This document shows, one piece after another, positions 1 to 12,575 of a stretch of DNA of 64,000 bases. Position 1 is the stretch's first letter. The number at the start of each line of letters is the position of its first letter. The notes beneath the pieces were generated by a model that saw only the letters and a list, made by a program, of their open reading frames with translations, was not told the origin of the DNA and did not search any database. A program made the translations under genes and the position numbers. Origin of the DNA: Ditylenchus dipsaci (lineage: Eukaryota; Nematoda; Chromadorea; Rhabditida; Anguinidae); contig SADC01000127.1 in NCBI GenBank assembly GCA_004194705.1, positions 1-64,000 of the forward strand, written 5' to 3'.

Positions 1-269
1 TTCTTAAAGCTAGTCGAAAAAGTCAATTGAAAATTCTAGCCGTTTAAAGTGCCTTATGAATTTATTTCATAAAAAAAACCAACAGTAAAAACACTGGTGG
101 GCTGTGATGCAGTGTTGGGCTATGAAATTTTTCACTGCATTTGTTGCTACTTTTTTCTGACCTAGGACTTTCGGGCTCAGTCTGATGATTAGAATACAAA
201 CGCAACACACCAATCCCCAAAATTTTTAAAAAATTTTTCAGAACTAAAAAAATGTAATTAAAATTTTAG

Positions 270-846
270 ATGATGAGCATCGCTATTATTATGCAAGTTA
301 TGCAAAACATTTCAAATAACACTTGTTTATTTCAAAAACGCGAAGAAAAAGACTTTTACTACGTTGAAATCATAACCCATGTGGAGTGTAAGTATATTTT
401 AATTAAAACTTTATTGATTCAATAAATTTAATTAGATGCTTCTCCACCATCGGAAGACGTGAAGTAGGCAAAAGTGTTGTAATTTGACGTGATCAAGATA
501 ATGGCTACTGTTTGGAATATAGAATTGTGATGCATGAAATGCTGCATTTATTAGGTTATGGCACGAGCAGAATAGATACGACGCTGCTAAGTATGTCAAA
601 ATACACTATGACAAAATTAAACCAGGTTTTTCGGTCTATGATACCAATCGTTAAATCACTAAAAAGATGTTAGGAAATGAGCAATGTTGAAGCCGATGCC
701 TAAAGATGACGCAAAAAACCCTATTAAAACCTATGGACTTCCTTATGATATCTAAGTGTGATGCATTACCACCAATATGCGTTTGGTAAGAATGCAAAAT
801 GTGACTATTGAGACATTGGACAAAAATATCAGTCTTCATTTAATCC
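270..846 (+). pseudogene. Astacin-family (M12A) zinc metalloprotease, degraded
   Basis: Two exons are visible. Exon 1 (270-387) reads like the start of an astacin catalytic domain (IIMQVMQNISNNTCLFQKRE), ending at a GTAAGT donor; exon 2 starts at 436 after a 48-bp intron. Exon 2 contains CFSTIGRREVGKSVV, then VMHEMLHLLGYG, then HEQNRYD after a one-base shift. Together these give the HExxHxxGxxH zinc site and the HEQxRxD continuation typical of astacins. The Met-turn (SVMHYHQYAFG) follows near 760. Astacins are secreted or membrane-anchored endopeptidases in which the three His ligate zinc. Here the frame is broken at least five times: a TGA after SVVI, a shift inside the zinc motif, TAA after YDTNR, a TAG after SLKRC, and further shifts before the Met-turn. 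Splice phase between the exons is also imperfect. No prodomain or signal peptide is in the window. Family assignment is firm; whether it is a relic or a gene spoiled by sequence error is open. Confidence 0.75.
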
Positions 847-1039
847 AGTATTTTATATAAATTGAATGTACTCTTTTATTGAAGGCCCCTTTAGGAATGG
901 TTTAGAAACTTAAAACTAAAAACTTGAAAATCGGAAAATTTTGGAATTTGATTCGAGATTTTCAAGTGCTCAACCAAAATCTAAAAATTGAATCGGTAGA
1001 GCTTGCGGGTTAAAAACGCATTAAACGGCTTTTGCAATA

Positions 1040-1163
1040 CAGTCAATCCCTCTATAGTGTAGATCCTCGCCATAGTGCACACCGAATTAAATGTTTGCCC
1101 AACACAATTAACTCCCTCCATAGTAACCGGTCCCTTGGGTGTGCACTATGGAGGGAGTTGACT
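1040..1163. mobile_element. Short pogo/Tigger-like MITE (TA TSD)
   Basis: Inverted ends CAGTCAATCCCTCTATAGTG and CACTATGGAGGGAGTTGACT are flanked by TA on both sides. No coding capacity. It belongs to the CAGTC-ended set found repeatedly in this window. Confidence 0.65.
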
Positions 1164-1589
1164 TATATTTCAGTGAGCTGATATATAGTCTCAAAGGTTG
1201 ATAGGGGGGGGGCTTAATAGAGCAGGGAGAGCTATTAGAGGTAATCGGTAACCTTGCAGTGATTATAAATGACGGAAAAGTCTTATTTAGGCGAAAATTT
1301 TTTTGACGGAGTTCAAAGCATTTGGTAAGAGGGGTCTAAGAGGTAAGATGCTGAGGCAATAATGAAAATTTTTTCTCTCACATCCCAAATCTGATGATGG
1401 CAAGATAGCAAACATGAATAAGTATATTAGTCTAAAAAACAATTTGCTATGTAGATGTAAGAAAGTGATATAGAGGTACTACAAACTTGTTGATAAACAA
1501 ATACAAAATAAACATCATTGGAGTACAAGAGACGCATCATCAACAGATTACAAGAAAGTTTGCTCTATTTACGAATGCAAAAAGTGCTT

Positions 1590-2460
1590 AGGAGAAGATT
1601 TCGAAGCACTCAGCCGGCGTGTCAAACACGTCAAATGACCAAATCGGGCTTGGCGTTCTGTTTTAATGAAAATTCAAATTATTTTTCATTTTTAATACCA
1701 TTGACAAAAATATGCTCATTTTATGCACTAAATATTCTAAGATTGTTTGATTTAAATTCTATGGATACTTCTGTCTAAAAAGCTGCTTCGAATTCAATTT
1801 TCCTAATTTAAAGGAGTACGTACTTTTATGACGCATTGTCTAGTTCATAGGTTCAATCCGCCTGGGTGCATACCCTATTTTTACCCCATTTTCATGTTTT
1901 ATTTACAAGTTTTGTCAAAATGATCTCAGTCTCTTGGCTATCCAACAAGACCATCAGCACAGTTTAAGAATGATCATGACTGAGTTGCAGCCGAAACCCT
2001 TGAAATATATTAATTATACCTAAAGGTAAATTACTAAAACTTGTTCGATCTCCGAAGTGTTCATAATAAAAAACCAAAGATACCAGCAGAAAGCTGGTGA
2101 AAAATACTACAAAACTGTAGGACAATTATTTTTTCCGGAGAAATCACTGAGAACGAGCTATTTAAATTGGCGAGCTGACTTGCCAACCGCCAATTCAAAC
2201 TTCTATTTGTTCAAATCTTTGGAATTTCTGATAAAATTAGGTAAATTTTTTCACCAATCATAGAGCGATTCCTGGGCAATCCACTGATTTAAAAATAGCT
2301 CATATAGGACACATATAAGCATGAGTTACAAATAAAATACAAAGTTGAGAAAATATGAGAAATACTACAAATTTAATCGTGTTCAAATTTTTGTCTTGAC
2401 TAGAAAATGCGATTTGGCTGTTTGACTTTGACACGCCGTGTCAGATCATCCGAAGAAGAA
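1590..2460. repeat. Possible inverted-repeat element with GGCGTGTCAAA arms
   Basis: A tract around 1600-1665 (GGCGTGTCAAA followed by CCAAATCG) recurs in inverted orientation at about 2400-2460. The arms are imperfect and no TSD was found. An 86-codon frame overlapping the left arm is therefore not treated as a gene. Confidence 0.35.
1820..1935 (+). repeat. tRNA-derived SINE-like repeat, copy 1
   Basis: A B-box-like GGTTCAATCC is followed by GCCTGGGTGCATACCC and then TTTACAAG..TGTCAAAATG. The same order occurs on the minus strand near 58760-58830, and the first part again at 23290-23375. The shared order of a tRNA-like head and unique tail suggests one dispersed SINE-like family. Confidence 0.5.
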
Positions 2461-2929
2461 GTGGATAATAAAACTGAAATTAACTAAATGTGTTGAAGTA
2501 TTAAAACGTTTAATAATTTTCTCTTTTCGTAAAATTTAGAAGAAAACAATTTTTTCTAATTTTTAATTTTTTTTTGACAACTGTTTACTTGAATAATCTG
2601 TTTACCGTATTTTTTCTGATGAGTCACGCTGCTCTAATAACTCACACCTTTAATTTTATCTATATAGTATTATGGAGGTGAAGTCCGTTATACTTTTTGC
2701 GTTTTTTGCTTTTAGTCTCATTTTTAAACGCTTCCACCCCCATGTGTATATCTTATTCCGGTAAAGCTCGACTAGGCGCATCTTTTGCGCTATCTTGCAG
2801 ACTTCGCGCACGGTGAATTGTTGGTCAATAAAGCAAAACAGACCTGGAAAAGGCAATTTTTTTTGAGGGTCACAGGTTCAAATGCTGGTGGTAGCAAACA
2901 TATTCTTTTTAGTAAAAATAGACTTTCAA

Positions 2930-3215
2930 CCAGATAGTGGTACCCAGTTGGTTGTAAAAAAGCGTCAGCTACCCAGGTGATGGTATCCAAGTGGTGATAA
3001 ACAGGTAGTGTACTTGAAAGTGGTATGCAGGTGGTGATACGGAATTTACAGATTTTTCACAGCATTATTTTTGATCGGATCAAAAAGACTGATTTCCATG
3101 CAAAAATTCCGGATTTTCGCTGTTGTTAAAATCCGGAAATTCTGGATTCCCGCATACCGCCGGTACCCAGGTATTGTACTCAGGTAGTGGTGCCCCATCC
3201 AGTGGTGCTTTTTTG
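2930..3215. repeat. Degenerate GGTACCCAGGTAGTG-type repeat cluster
   Basis: Loose copies of GGTA-CCCAGGTAGTGG recur about ten times, in no strict register. Similar clusters lie at 22900-23220 and 37500-37740, the last mostly inverted. Confidence 0.5.
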
Positions 3216-5957
3216 AGTAGTTGACTGAAAAATATAATATCAGACTAAATATGCTCTGATGATTAGTCTGGCAGAGAACTACTGACTTGAAAGTATCTCA
3301 TTTGAATGACAAATAGGGTGACTTTCTGGCCTAATTAGGCTCGAAGAAAAAAAACAGAAATTAATTACTGGTAATTTTCCTCAATAAGAACTTTGTTGTT
3401 GGAATATTCCAGAAAAAATTTAGATTCATGGACAATTCTATTGAAAACGCTTTTTAAACTTTCAAGTAGTACGGGAACCAAGCTTTTGTCATCAAAGGAT
3501 GGCGCTTTTTTGCTCCATACCTATAGGAACTTTCAGAAAAAAACCCATGGGTATAGAGGGTGCTAAGCTCCGCTCCTTTTTACCCCATACCTATGAGGAC
3601 TTTTTTCTCTCAGCTGTTTATTTATTTCGCAATGGCACTTTTTATACTCCGTGAAACCGTTTCCTTGAAACCTTTTTGTTTTTACCCAATTATTATTCTG
3701 AAAGTCGTCCAATTTGAATTCTTTTAACGGATTCATAAGTAAATCGACCCTGCTCTACAACTTTCTTCGTGATGTCAACATCGAATTTCGTCACCAAATC
3801 GAGATACGCATGGTTTCAAGTGGTTCAAGGGTTTCATGGGAAACCACGACTGTATTGTTGAAGAATTGTTAGTCAAGTTGTAAAAGTTGTAAAAATAGAT
3901 ATAGATGTAACGTAACTTTTCGGCCGGTACCTTGAATTTTGTTATAACGAGTGTCGACTCGACTGTACATTCAACTCTACACTGATCCACCCTGAACCAC
4001 CCGAAACCACTTCGAATCTGGAAATCTGGGTGGTTAAGTCCATCAAGCCGGATTTCTGATCTGCTAAATTGAATTTTTGCAAAACATTTAAACGTCCCCT
4101 CCCCCTCCTTCAGTAAACCACAAAAGCCAGTAATTCTGTCTTTTGGCCACTCCGGAGCGCTTTCTGAGCAATTCTGAATAGAAGAATGGTCGGTATATTG
4201 CTTTATATACTAATAATCGAGGTTGCTAGTTGTTGAATCCGCCACTACCAGGACACATTTCTAAAAAATGCACTTTTTCACAAAAAGGAGTTACTTTCAG
4301 AACTTTTTGACTGCAACGAAAAAGAAGGCATATTTTCACAAAAGGAGGCATTTTTCCGCCAAACGGAGGCATTTGTGTGTTTTGTCCAATTTCTATAAAC
4401 ACACCCTCTTTTCACACTAAAAATCAACAGAGAGAGAGCAAACCAAATTTTAAGTGGAAAATCACCATTGACTAAATTTGAGTGGGCATGTAGATCACTA
4501 TTGATTTTCGATCATCCATATTTATCAATAAATGTAACACCACACATCTAACATGTAAGGTACACTCCTGTGCATGTGTTGCTATTTAAAAAAATAGATG
4601 TTAGTCAAAAGCCATGCAGGTCTTTTTTTTTCAATCAATGTTTATGGGCTGCACCACATGTGTTAACGCGATATTTTGAATGCTCGTTTGCATAATAAAT
4701 AGGGTGAACAGTCAGGGTCTAAGAATAATTTTTTGTGACCTACTTTTCACAAGCAAAAATTTGCTTGCATTCAATATTGGTTATAATAGCGCCTTTCAGT
4801 AAAATGCTTTTTCAGCGAAATTCGATATTTGACAGTGTTATTGAAGTTTCCGAAAGAAAGAGATTTGACCCCCCCAATTCAAACTTTGCACATGGCACTG
4901 CGCGCAAAAACCATGGTCATTTAACAAATGATTTTGAGTCGTTTTTCAAAACATCCGAGCATTGGGTGTGAGGGGGGACTGAAGTGCCTCATAAATGTCT
5001 GCACCCATATAAATTACTTTTTCAGACTCAGAATCATATCCATGATGAACAAAAGCTTTTTGCAAAATAATGAACTATTGTTTAACATTGTTGCTTTTCT
5101 TATTGCATATTTTGCAATCTATGCAATCCCTGTTCTAGCTGATGTATAAATGAAAAAGCCGAAGGAAGCTCTATAATCAAAGGATTTATTGAAAAGATTA
5201 TTTCTTCAAATCACGAACAATCAAATATAGTAGGCTTTGTTTTTTTTCAGTTGCAAAAATGGGTAAAAATCTTTGCGAGAACAGGCGCAAAATATTGAAA
5301 TATTGTGTGTTGGTCAGGCATATTATGATTTCCTTTTTAGAGGCTTTGCCTTTTGTATTTAGAGCTTCTAAAATCTTGACGATGCATATTCAAGGCTTGC
5401 CAGCGGAAAAAAAGGGCGAGGATCAGCGATTTTCCGGAATCATTCCATTTTTAACTTGTTATTTATTACATATCTAGGTTTAGCATTTGCAGGTTACTTT
5501 TAAAGTTTTCAATTTTTGATGCTGAAATAGGTGTCGGTTTTGGAAAGGTAAAATCTACGAACTTCCCTCTTACTAATTCACAGTAACACGTATGTAGAAA
5601 AATGACCCGAGGCGCTGCGGAAGTGACACAAGACTCCTCGGCAAGTGATTTTTAGGGGCGGAATTTCGGTCCTTTTCTTGGAAGGGACAATTACAAGCCT
5701 TCGACTTCAAATTTCGGAATCGACTGAAAGACGTTTGTAGAAGATGCTTAGAGCTATTCTCGAAGACCGAGGCGCCTCTATGGTTTTTCCCTGCTCAAAG
5801 TTACGAGTCGATGAAGTTGAGCACCTTTATTTCACAGCATGACAATCCGAATTGCCAGAACGTAAAATTTCTGGGGCGACATTGCTTCAATTTGTTGTTA
5901 TTTGCCTGTTGCTATTGTTCGTTGCGTGAAGGCTTGTTAATAAAAAAAACTCATATA

Positions 5958-6185
5958 CCGTATGTTCTCTATCAAAGTCCCCCTCTCTAACAAAGGCCCC
6001 CGTCAATGACCTACATCTCAGCCCAGATGAATAATTTTGCAAATATGTTTTTTGCATTTTCTTAATAATTTACCAGATTCCACGGATTTTGGTTGAGCAC
6101 CCAAAAGTCTCAAAATCGACCCAGAATTTTTCCAACTTTTTAACGTTGAAAAATAAAGGCCGGGGTGTTGATAGAGAATTCACGA
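5958..6185. mobile_element. CCGTAT..CTCTA MITE, degenerate
   Basis: The left end CCGTATGTTCTCTATCAAAG is preceded by TA. The right arm GTGTTGATAGAGAATTC is inverted relative to it. Same family as the elements at 18593, 20189, 28394 and 53354. Confidence 0.45.
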
Positions 6186-8149
6186 GAATATCGTTATCTA
6201 TCTCTATTATTGGTTAGGAAATAGGAGGATTTGAAAAGCATTCATTTCAAATAGGCGCCTCAACAAGAAGAGGCATATATCAGCTATTTCTAGTTATTGT
6301 ATATTCGTGACGGCATACGACATTTCAATTGACTTTTTCACAAAAAACGTCGAACTGTGAAAGTCGGTCGTCGGTTTGATTGCTGTTGAGATTCATCTAG
6401 ACCAGAGTGGTCTAAATATTCACACCTATTTTTCCGGTACTTTTGGTTCTTGTTATTATTTCTTTTCGATAGAGTAGAGTTGGAGAATTCGTTCAGTACC
6501 AAATTCGCTTAACACCTGGATTCCTGACTGTATTAATGGTTGCTATAAGAGTTCGAGAACCTGCTGAGCACAATTATCGCAAAATTACAATGCTAAAAAG
6601 TGAGATGCCTCAAAAGCCCAATTTTCGAAATGACTTATTAAGGTGAAGTATAGTTTTTTCTTTAGGCTGATGAGCTTTGAATTTTTTATTGCATCATTCT
6701 GACAAATTCTGACATCTGATCCGTGTTCAGCATAGTCGATTTACTTAAGATACTGCTCTTCGCATCAAAAAGTTACTGTCAAATTTCAATAAACATTTGA
6801 ATTTCGAAAAATTCTTTATTTGAATTTTTTTTTCTCGAAACATATTTGAAATTCGACAGTAACTTTTGCAGTAATGACAGTAACTTCTTTCCGACCCTGA
6901 AAAGGCACCTTTTTTGGGAAATGTCTCTTTTCCTGCCGGGTTTACTTTTTCGAAACCGGATTTCTTCATTCCTTGTTGCATTAGCCTCTCTCAATAGTGC
7001 ACTCTATTATCAGCGCACATCTCCCAATAACGCACGCTCGAGAGTGATTGGTTGGTCTGATTGAAATTAATTAAACCCAAATCTCTCATTAACGCACTCT
7101 CTCTCTCTATAACGCACGCATAAGGCTGCTCCCAGCTCGATAAATGGCTCTATCAATAATGCATAGGCACGTTTTGAGCAAAATTCGAAATTCATAAATT
7201 AGACCCTACCGGAGTATACCCCCTCCAAATAAATTTTTTTTGAAGTGTTTCTAAACACCCTATATTTACCTAAAATTGCCTCAGGAGTTCAAAAATGACA
7301 TTATATTTGAGTTGTGGTGAATAAAAATTGAGTTTTGGGCATTTCGAAATTTTGACTTTTTACCTGTTTCACCATGTTTTGGTCACTGGAGCTGGGCGAA
7401 AATAGTCTCTAAATGCATTTTTGATCCAAAGTCTTTCTCGGAATCATATCTTAGGTATGTGAGTGCGCGCATCTCTAATCTATCAAGCCCAAAAAAGCAC
7501 TGTGAAAATGACATCAAAAATAAACGAGCACTAGATAAAATGACTTCAAAAATAAACAAGCACTGGATAAAATGACCAAAAACTTTTAGTGACCCCTTTT
7601 TGTGTTTTTTATGTATACGGGTTTTCAAAACGCTCAGAAACGTCTCTCACAGCATTTAGAAGGAATTTAGCGCAAAATTTAAAAAAACTCAAAATTTGAC
7701 TAGAAAAAACTGGTTCCAGATTTAAAATGGCTTCTAGTTTCCATAGATACACGATTTTGTGAAAATTTGGCCCAGCTTCGCAGTAGAGATCCATGGCTAC
7801 ATTTTGGTATATGACTCATCCTGTGAAATGCAAACCTCCGCATTCTCATGCAAAAATAAGTTCATGTAGCTTTTTGCCTTATATTTGACGTAAAATTGAC
7901 CTGTTCTCAAGTTGAAAAGCTAGGCTCAGTGTTTTCTAAATTTAGGTGCTGGGAAGCCCAAGATCGTAGCGTCAGCTTTGAAAAGAACTCACCCTCAAAT
8001 GACTGCAATTTTTTTCACGCTCAACACACTAAGTGTAGCAAGGGAATCGTTTAAAACGAAATTTAAAAGAAATTCTGAAGATTTCATAAAAAAAATCCCG
8101 CTGAATTGTGGCCTCTGAAACATAGGTCATTTTTAAAAGCTATCGTTTG

Positions 8150-8735
8150 CTTTTGCAAACTGTCAACTCTGATATTCTGACACACTATTCGTGTTCAGCA
8201 TGGTCGATTGGTCATAAAACTACTCTACAAATCCATAACCTATTGCCGAATTCGAAATTCCTCCTGAGACAAAAACTATCTAAATACCGTGTCCGATCTA
8301 CTTATTAGCCACTCTCTTATTATTGATTCCACAAACTTTATACAAGCTGGCAAATTGTTAGGTAGCCATTCTTAACCCATCGGTACCCATGCTTAAAAAA
8401 AATGCGAATCACTGAAGAAAAACAGGGGTTCTCCCAGATTCATAAATAAACATTTCGTTTGGCGCTGCTGAACGAAAATCGCGGCGTTTTGGCGCCTATA
8501 TGCTGAATAATTATCCCCCACCTCCGAGGGAGTTGAAAAAATATATACTATGGCTAATAATTTAAGCGGATACGGTAATTGAAAATAAGTAGCTGATTAC
8601 TGTACTGAGTTCCCAGAATTTTTTTTTCTTCAAAGCATGAATACTTTTCTTAGAGCAATTTCACATGTAAATCGACCATGCTGAACCTGATTAGTGTGTC
8701 AGGATAGCGAAATTTACAGCTTGCACACACAGAGT
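8150..8735. repeat. Inverted-repeat element with GTTCAGCATGGTCGATT arms
   Basis: Left arm near 8160-8215 (GCAAACTGTCAA..CTGACACACTA..GTTCAGCATGGTCGATT) is mirrored at 8670-8735. One-ended copies of the inner motif occur at about 6722, 9913, 15672 and 34132, so this is a dispersed family. No TSD was recognised. Confidence 0.6.
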
Positions 8736-8832
8736 CGGAGTGTTGAAAGCTAAAAATACATGAACTATAACATAAACTTTAATGAAAGATGTGAGACATC
8801 GAACAAAAATTTAAAAACCACTTTTATTTCAG

Positions 8833-11800
8833 ACACCAAATGAATTCATACTAGATGATTGCAAATTTCAAAAATCTGGAACTTATGGTTTACAAACAGT
8901 GGTTTATCATAATTCAAAGCCGTACACAATGAAGCTTATTTTTGATCGTTTCGATAGCCAAGAATTTCGTATTACACAGCTACTAAAAAACAGAAAAGAA
9001 TTGTTTCCCTATACAGAAAAAATAATTTCTTTTGATGAGGTAAAATAATTTTCAAGTTTAAAACATATTTTTAAACACTCGTCTCTCGCAATATCTTCGA
9101 AATTCAGTAAATAATTTTTATTATTTTCTAGCTCTGAATCACCTTTTTATTTAATACAGTCGAACTCCGATATAATGCCACCCCTGGGACCGCTATTTGT
9201 GGCGTTAAATCAGAGGTTTATTTGACTGAATTTTAGTCAAAGCTGACCATATTGGTCTATTTTTGGGTGACGTTATATCGGAGTTCGACTGTATTTATAA
9301 CTTTTCTGGATTGTTTCAGGGTACTTCTTTGGAATACCCTCAGAGGCGTAGCCAGAAAAATCTGACGGAGGGGGGGGGGGGGAGTAGGTGATGAAGCCCC
9401 GAGAAGTTATTTTCCTTACACCGTTTTCTAGTTTATAGTGTTTTTAATTAACAATGTTTTTCGAAAAACCTTACAGGGGGTTTAGACGTCTCAGACCCGC
9501 CCCGCCCTATGCATTTTCGAATATTTTGAAGTTCTTATTTTTTATTGTATTTTTCCCGTTTTTTCATGGGCAGCATTCCAAGCAAAACACTTGATCAAAA
9601 ATTCACTTACACGTGTTAGAGAATCTTTTTGTCTAGCTTAACACTGGAATGCCTGATTGTACTAAGAGTACATCATAGTGCAGAAATCCACGCTGAACAC
9701 GATAGTAAAAAAAAATTAAGAAAAATTACTATTTGCGGGTCAGCTGCCCTACGAACCAACAAGTCCGGATTTTTGCGTACAATACTTCAAGAGGGCAGAT
9801 CTTGTCAATTTCTTTCATCGAATACTGTAATACATAACTGTAAACAAGCGCGGATTACGAGCTTTCTGGTGATTTTGATTTTGCTACAGAAATCCCAATT
9901 TTCGACACCGGATTCGTGTTCAGCATCATCGATTTGCTTCGAAAACTGACCTTAAACATATAGTCATTAGAATTTAAAAAAGTTTTTAATTTGAGTAATT
10001 ATTGCCTTGAGCGAACTTGAAATTTGACAATTTGACTCATTTTTTGAGAAAATCTTAAAAAATTTTTCAATCAGAAAGTGTAAAAATACTTTTTTCGTAT
10101 GAGCAGAAAAAATTCAGAAGGTGATTTTGGGTCATTTTTCGAAAAGTCCGAGTATGAGGGGTACCATAATAGTACGAATTTTTTAGTCTGAGAATTTTTT
10201 TAGATACAATTAAAAAAACTTATGCTTGCTTAAAAGCCCTGACCTTACGATTGAAAATCCACACTTTAATGTTTTAGGCAAAAATTTCTTTCTTGAGAAA
10301 AAATCTTTTAATAATCTTTTTTTGCACCTATTTTGATTAAAATTTAGTTTTCTCGCAAAACACACTAAAACACTTTTTCACTAAAATAAAGGCTACAAAA
10401 CTCAGTTAACATTTTTTAAAATTTTATGTTTGTATGTAGCCAGTGGCTCGAGCTTATCCTGGTGGTTCGGTGTATCCTGGTTGTTTGGTCTTAACCACTT
10501 ACAACTTTGAATATTAGTGCTGATTGAGCCTTCGGCGCCGAAGAGTTGAAATATAATTTCTCTCGCTGTATTAGTTCCCCACCCTCTGATAACCCTCACC
10601 ACTTCCCTGGGGGATTTGAAAAGGTTATACAGTATGTTCACTAGCTATTTTACTAAATTAAGTTCAGAGTATGCAATATGAAAGTTACAAGAAAATAAAA
10701 GGCTCTTTTCACCGTGTAATCACAGAGTATGTTGAGGGTAAGCGATTATCTGACTTTTTGAATCGGAGGAGCACAGTGACGGAAAAGCTGGCTAGGCACT
10801 TGTTGCGACAAATAGCCGAAGCTCTAAACTATATGCACACAATAGAATTATGTACAGAGAGCTGAGACCTGAGAACGTAATTTGGAAAAGAAACCTGATT
10901 TGACTACACAATCAGAGGAATTCAATGGCAAATAAAAGTATGTTTAGTGAAAACCAAAATTAGCAACAACATTATTTTATTCAAAAGTGTTAAGATCGGA
11001 ATACTCACTCACACTACGTTTTAAACTTTTTTGTAAGCCAACATTAGAAAAAAACTTCTTTAAAATCTTTTTGTTCGGCCTAAAAAAATTAGTCAAAAGA
11101 CGTTAAGGTACTACAGTCTACTCTTGATACAGTGTAGGTGCCAAAAGTTCGTTCCCGCCTGAGGTCCGACCCTTTTTGAGATTTCCAGACCTCAGCCGGT
11201 TGAGGCTGATGGCTGAGGTAATTTTCCCAACTCATTCGGCTGAGGCTGATGGCTGAGTTAATCGTTAAGTATACCACCTGCATCGGCATCGGATTGTTAA
11301 TAGAAGGACTGACCTAAGTGCCTGAACTAAGTTGGCATGGTTATTGTAAAAAGTCTTTACCTCTATTTTTGAAAACTTTCACCAAATCAGATTCGTCAGT
11401 CTAATCCGAAACATCGTGAACATTCCAATGTAATCCTAGCCGGTAATCCTAGGCAGGAACAAATTTTTCAGTGTGATTGTGGTTTTGACTGTTTACTTGG
11501 TTTTTTCAGGCAAACCTGGCTAAATTGAACCTGAGCCCCCCCTGATTTACGCCTTTTCGCCTTTCTCTATCCACGTTTAAATAAACAATACAACGTTTTT
11601 TTTCACAGATAAGGCCATATTTACTAAATTCCTAGCTAAGCCCGAAAAATAACAACAAGCGTGGACAAGGCAAAACACCGCCATAACAGCCCCCCTTACG
11701 TTGTTAGTTAGGGCCGTGCAAAAAAATTAGAGCGGGTTAAACGGCTTCTGAAGCTGTGTCAGAATCCTCATTCAAGTCAAACTATTCATTCAAGGCCAGG

Positions 11801-12575
11801 CATCCCAAGGCCAAGAGCGTACGACGAATTTAACGAACATATTATGTAAATAAAAAATGTTTGGTTGCTGATTTGTAGGTCTGGTTTTGTTTTGAAAAGT
11901 CTGCTTTTGAGCTGATCTGTTTTAAAAAATTTTAAAATTCAGCTGAATAATTTTGGATTCTCGATGCAACAAAGCACAAGCCAGAGGTTATACACAACCG
12001 TAGGAAGAAGAGATTACATGAGTCCGACATGTTTAACCAAGGTTTTTGTAAAAGTTTTCATTCTTGCTACAATGAAAATGTTTAGTCTTACTCATTGAAG
12101 TTGATTGGTGGGCTTTTGGAGTATTGATGTACAGAATGTTGGTTGGTGAAGAACCGTTCAAAGTGGAAATTATGAAATAATCAATGAAGTAAGTTAATAT
12201 AAATATTAAAACAGATTTCTCGGGTTTAGTCAAAGATCAGGCCAGCCAGTATACAATATAGCATATGGCTGTATGTTGTAAAAACTTACTTTTAGTCTCA
12301 GTATTTTAAAAATCAAAAAGTAACCATGCTGATTTGTAATTTTTTAGCTCTCTTTTCCGCCTACATCTCAAATTTCTGAAAATGCCAAGGATCTAATAGC
12401 TTGTCTGTTACAAAAAGAATCAGAGAAACGTTGTGTATTCAAAGCTGGTAGTCCAGAAAATGTGTTGAATCATGCTTGGTTTGAAGAAAATAATTCACAG
12501 AATCATAAAAAATCGAAAGGAAAGTTTGGATGCTTCAAAATAGGTTTGTTGAAGGACCATTGCCGTTGGCAATAA
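8833..12575 (+). CDS. Kinase gene K1, copy A: AGC-like protein kinase fold, predicted pseudokinase
   Basis: Five exons join in compatible phases. Exon 1 (8833-9039): N-lobe with a degenerate glycine loop GTYGLQTVV and the VAIK-type Lys in YTMKLI. Exon 2 (10668-10937): hinge RVITEYVEG, helix [17 protein letters not shown], catalytic loop YRELRPEN; a one-base loss near 10850 breaks the frame. Exon 3 (11943-12041): KL/NNFGFS, then [12 protein letters not shown], with a one-base deletion within SPD. Exon 4 (12101-12188): [19 protein letters not shown], with one base missing before the donor. Exon 5 (12348-12575): C-lobe end [27 protein letters not shown], a basic tail and a stop. DWWAFG and the C-lobe end resemble AGC kinases, but no hydrophobic-motif tail is present. 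HRD is YRE, the loop Lys is Arg, and DFG is NFG, so catalysis is probably weak or absent. Any exon 5' of 8833 was not found. Confidence 0.8.
9157..9291. mobile_element. pogo/Tigger-like MITE in K1 intron 1
   Basis: Inverted ends CAGTCGAACTCCGATATAAT and ATATCGGAGTTCGACTG are flanked by TA. It is 135 bp and non-coding. Confidence 0.75.
11114..11290. repeat. One-ended pogo-like MITE remnant plus short tandem duplication
   Basis: CAGTCTACTCTTGATACAG follows TA and leads into the block AAAAGTTCGTTCCCGCCT that also lies inside the ends of the 58202 element. No matching right end was found. Just after it, GAGGCTGATGGCTGAG is repeated twice about 43 bases apart. Confidence 0.5.

Larger units (their letters stand above)
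866..8832. other. Non-coding, repeat-rich interval
   Basis: I see no convincing exon in these 8 kb. Open frames of 60-86 codons have no recognisable domain and no plausible splice partners. The interval holds the separately listed MITE, SINE-like and inverted-repeat features, poly-G runs (for example near 1202) and degenerate GGTACCCAGGTAGTG-like repeats. A 35-codon hydrophobic frame ending at 5149 follows an acceptor-like TTTTTCAG and could be a membrane-segment exon, but nothing else supports it. Confidence 0.5.

Noticed and set aside
1518..1778. 86-codon frame as a gene
   Set aside because: It overlaps an inverted-repeat arm (GGCGTGTCAAA), has no domain and no splice partner.
5041..5149. 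Small hydrophobic peptide exon (NIVAFLIAYFAIYAIPVLAD)
   Set aside because: An acceptor-like TTTTTCAG precedes it, but there is no upstream exon, homology or conservation to support a gene.
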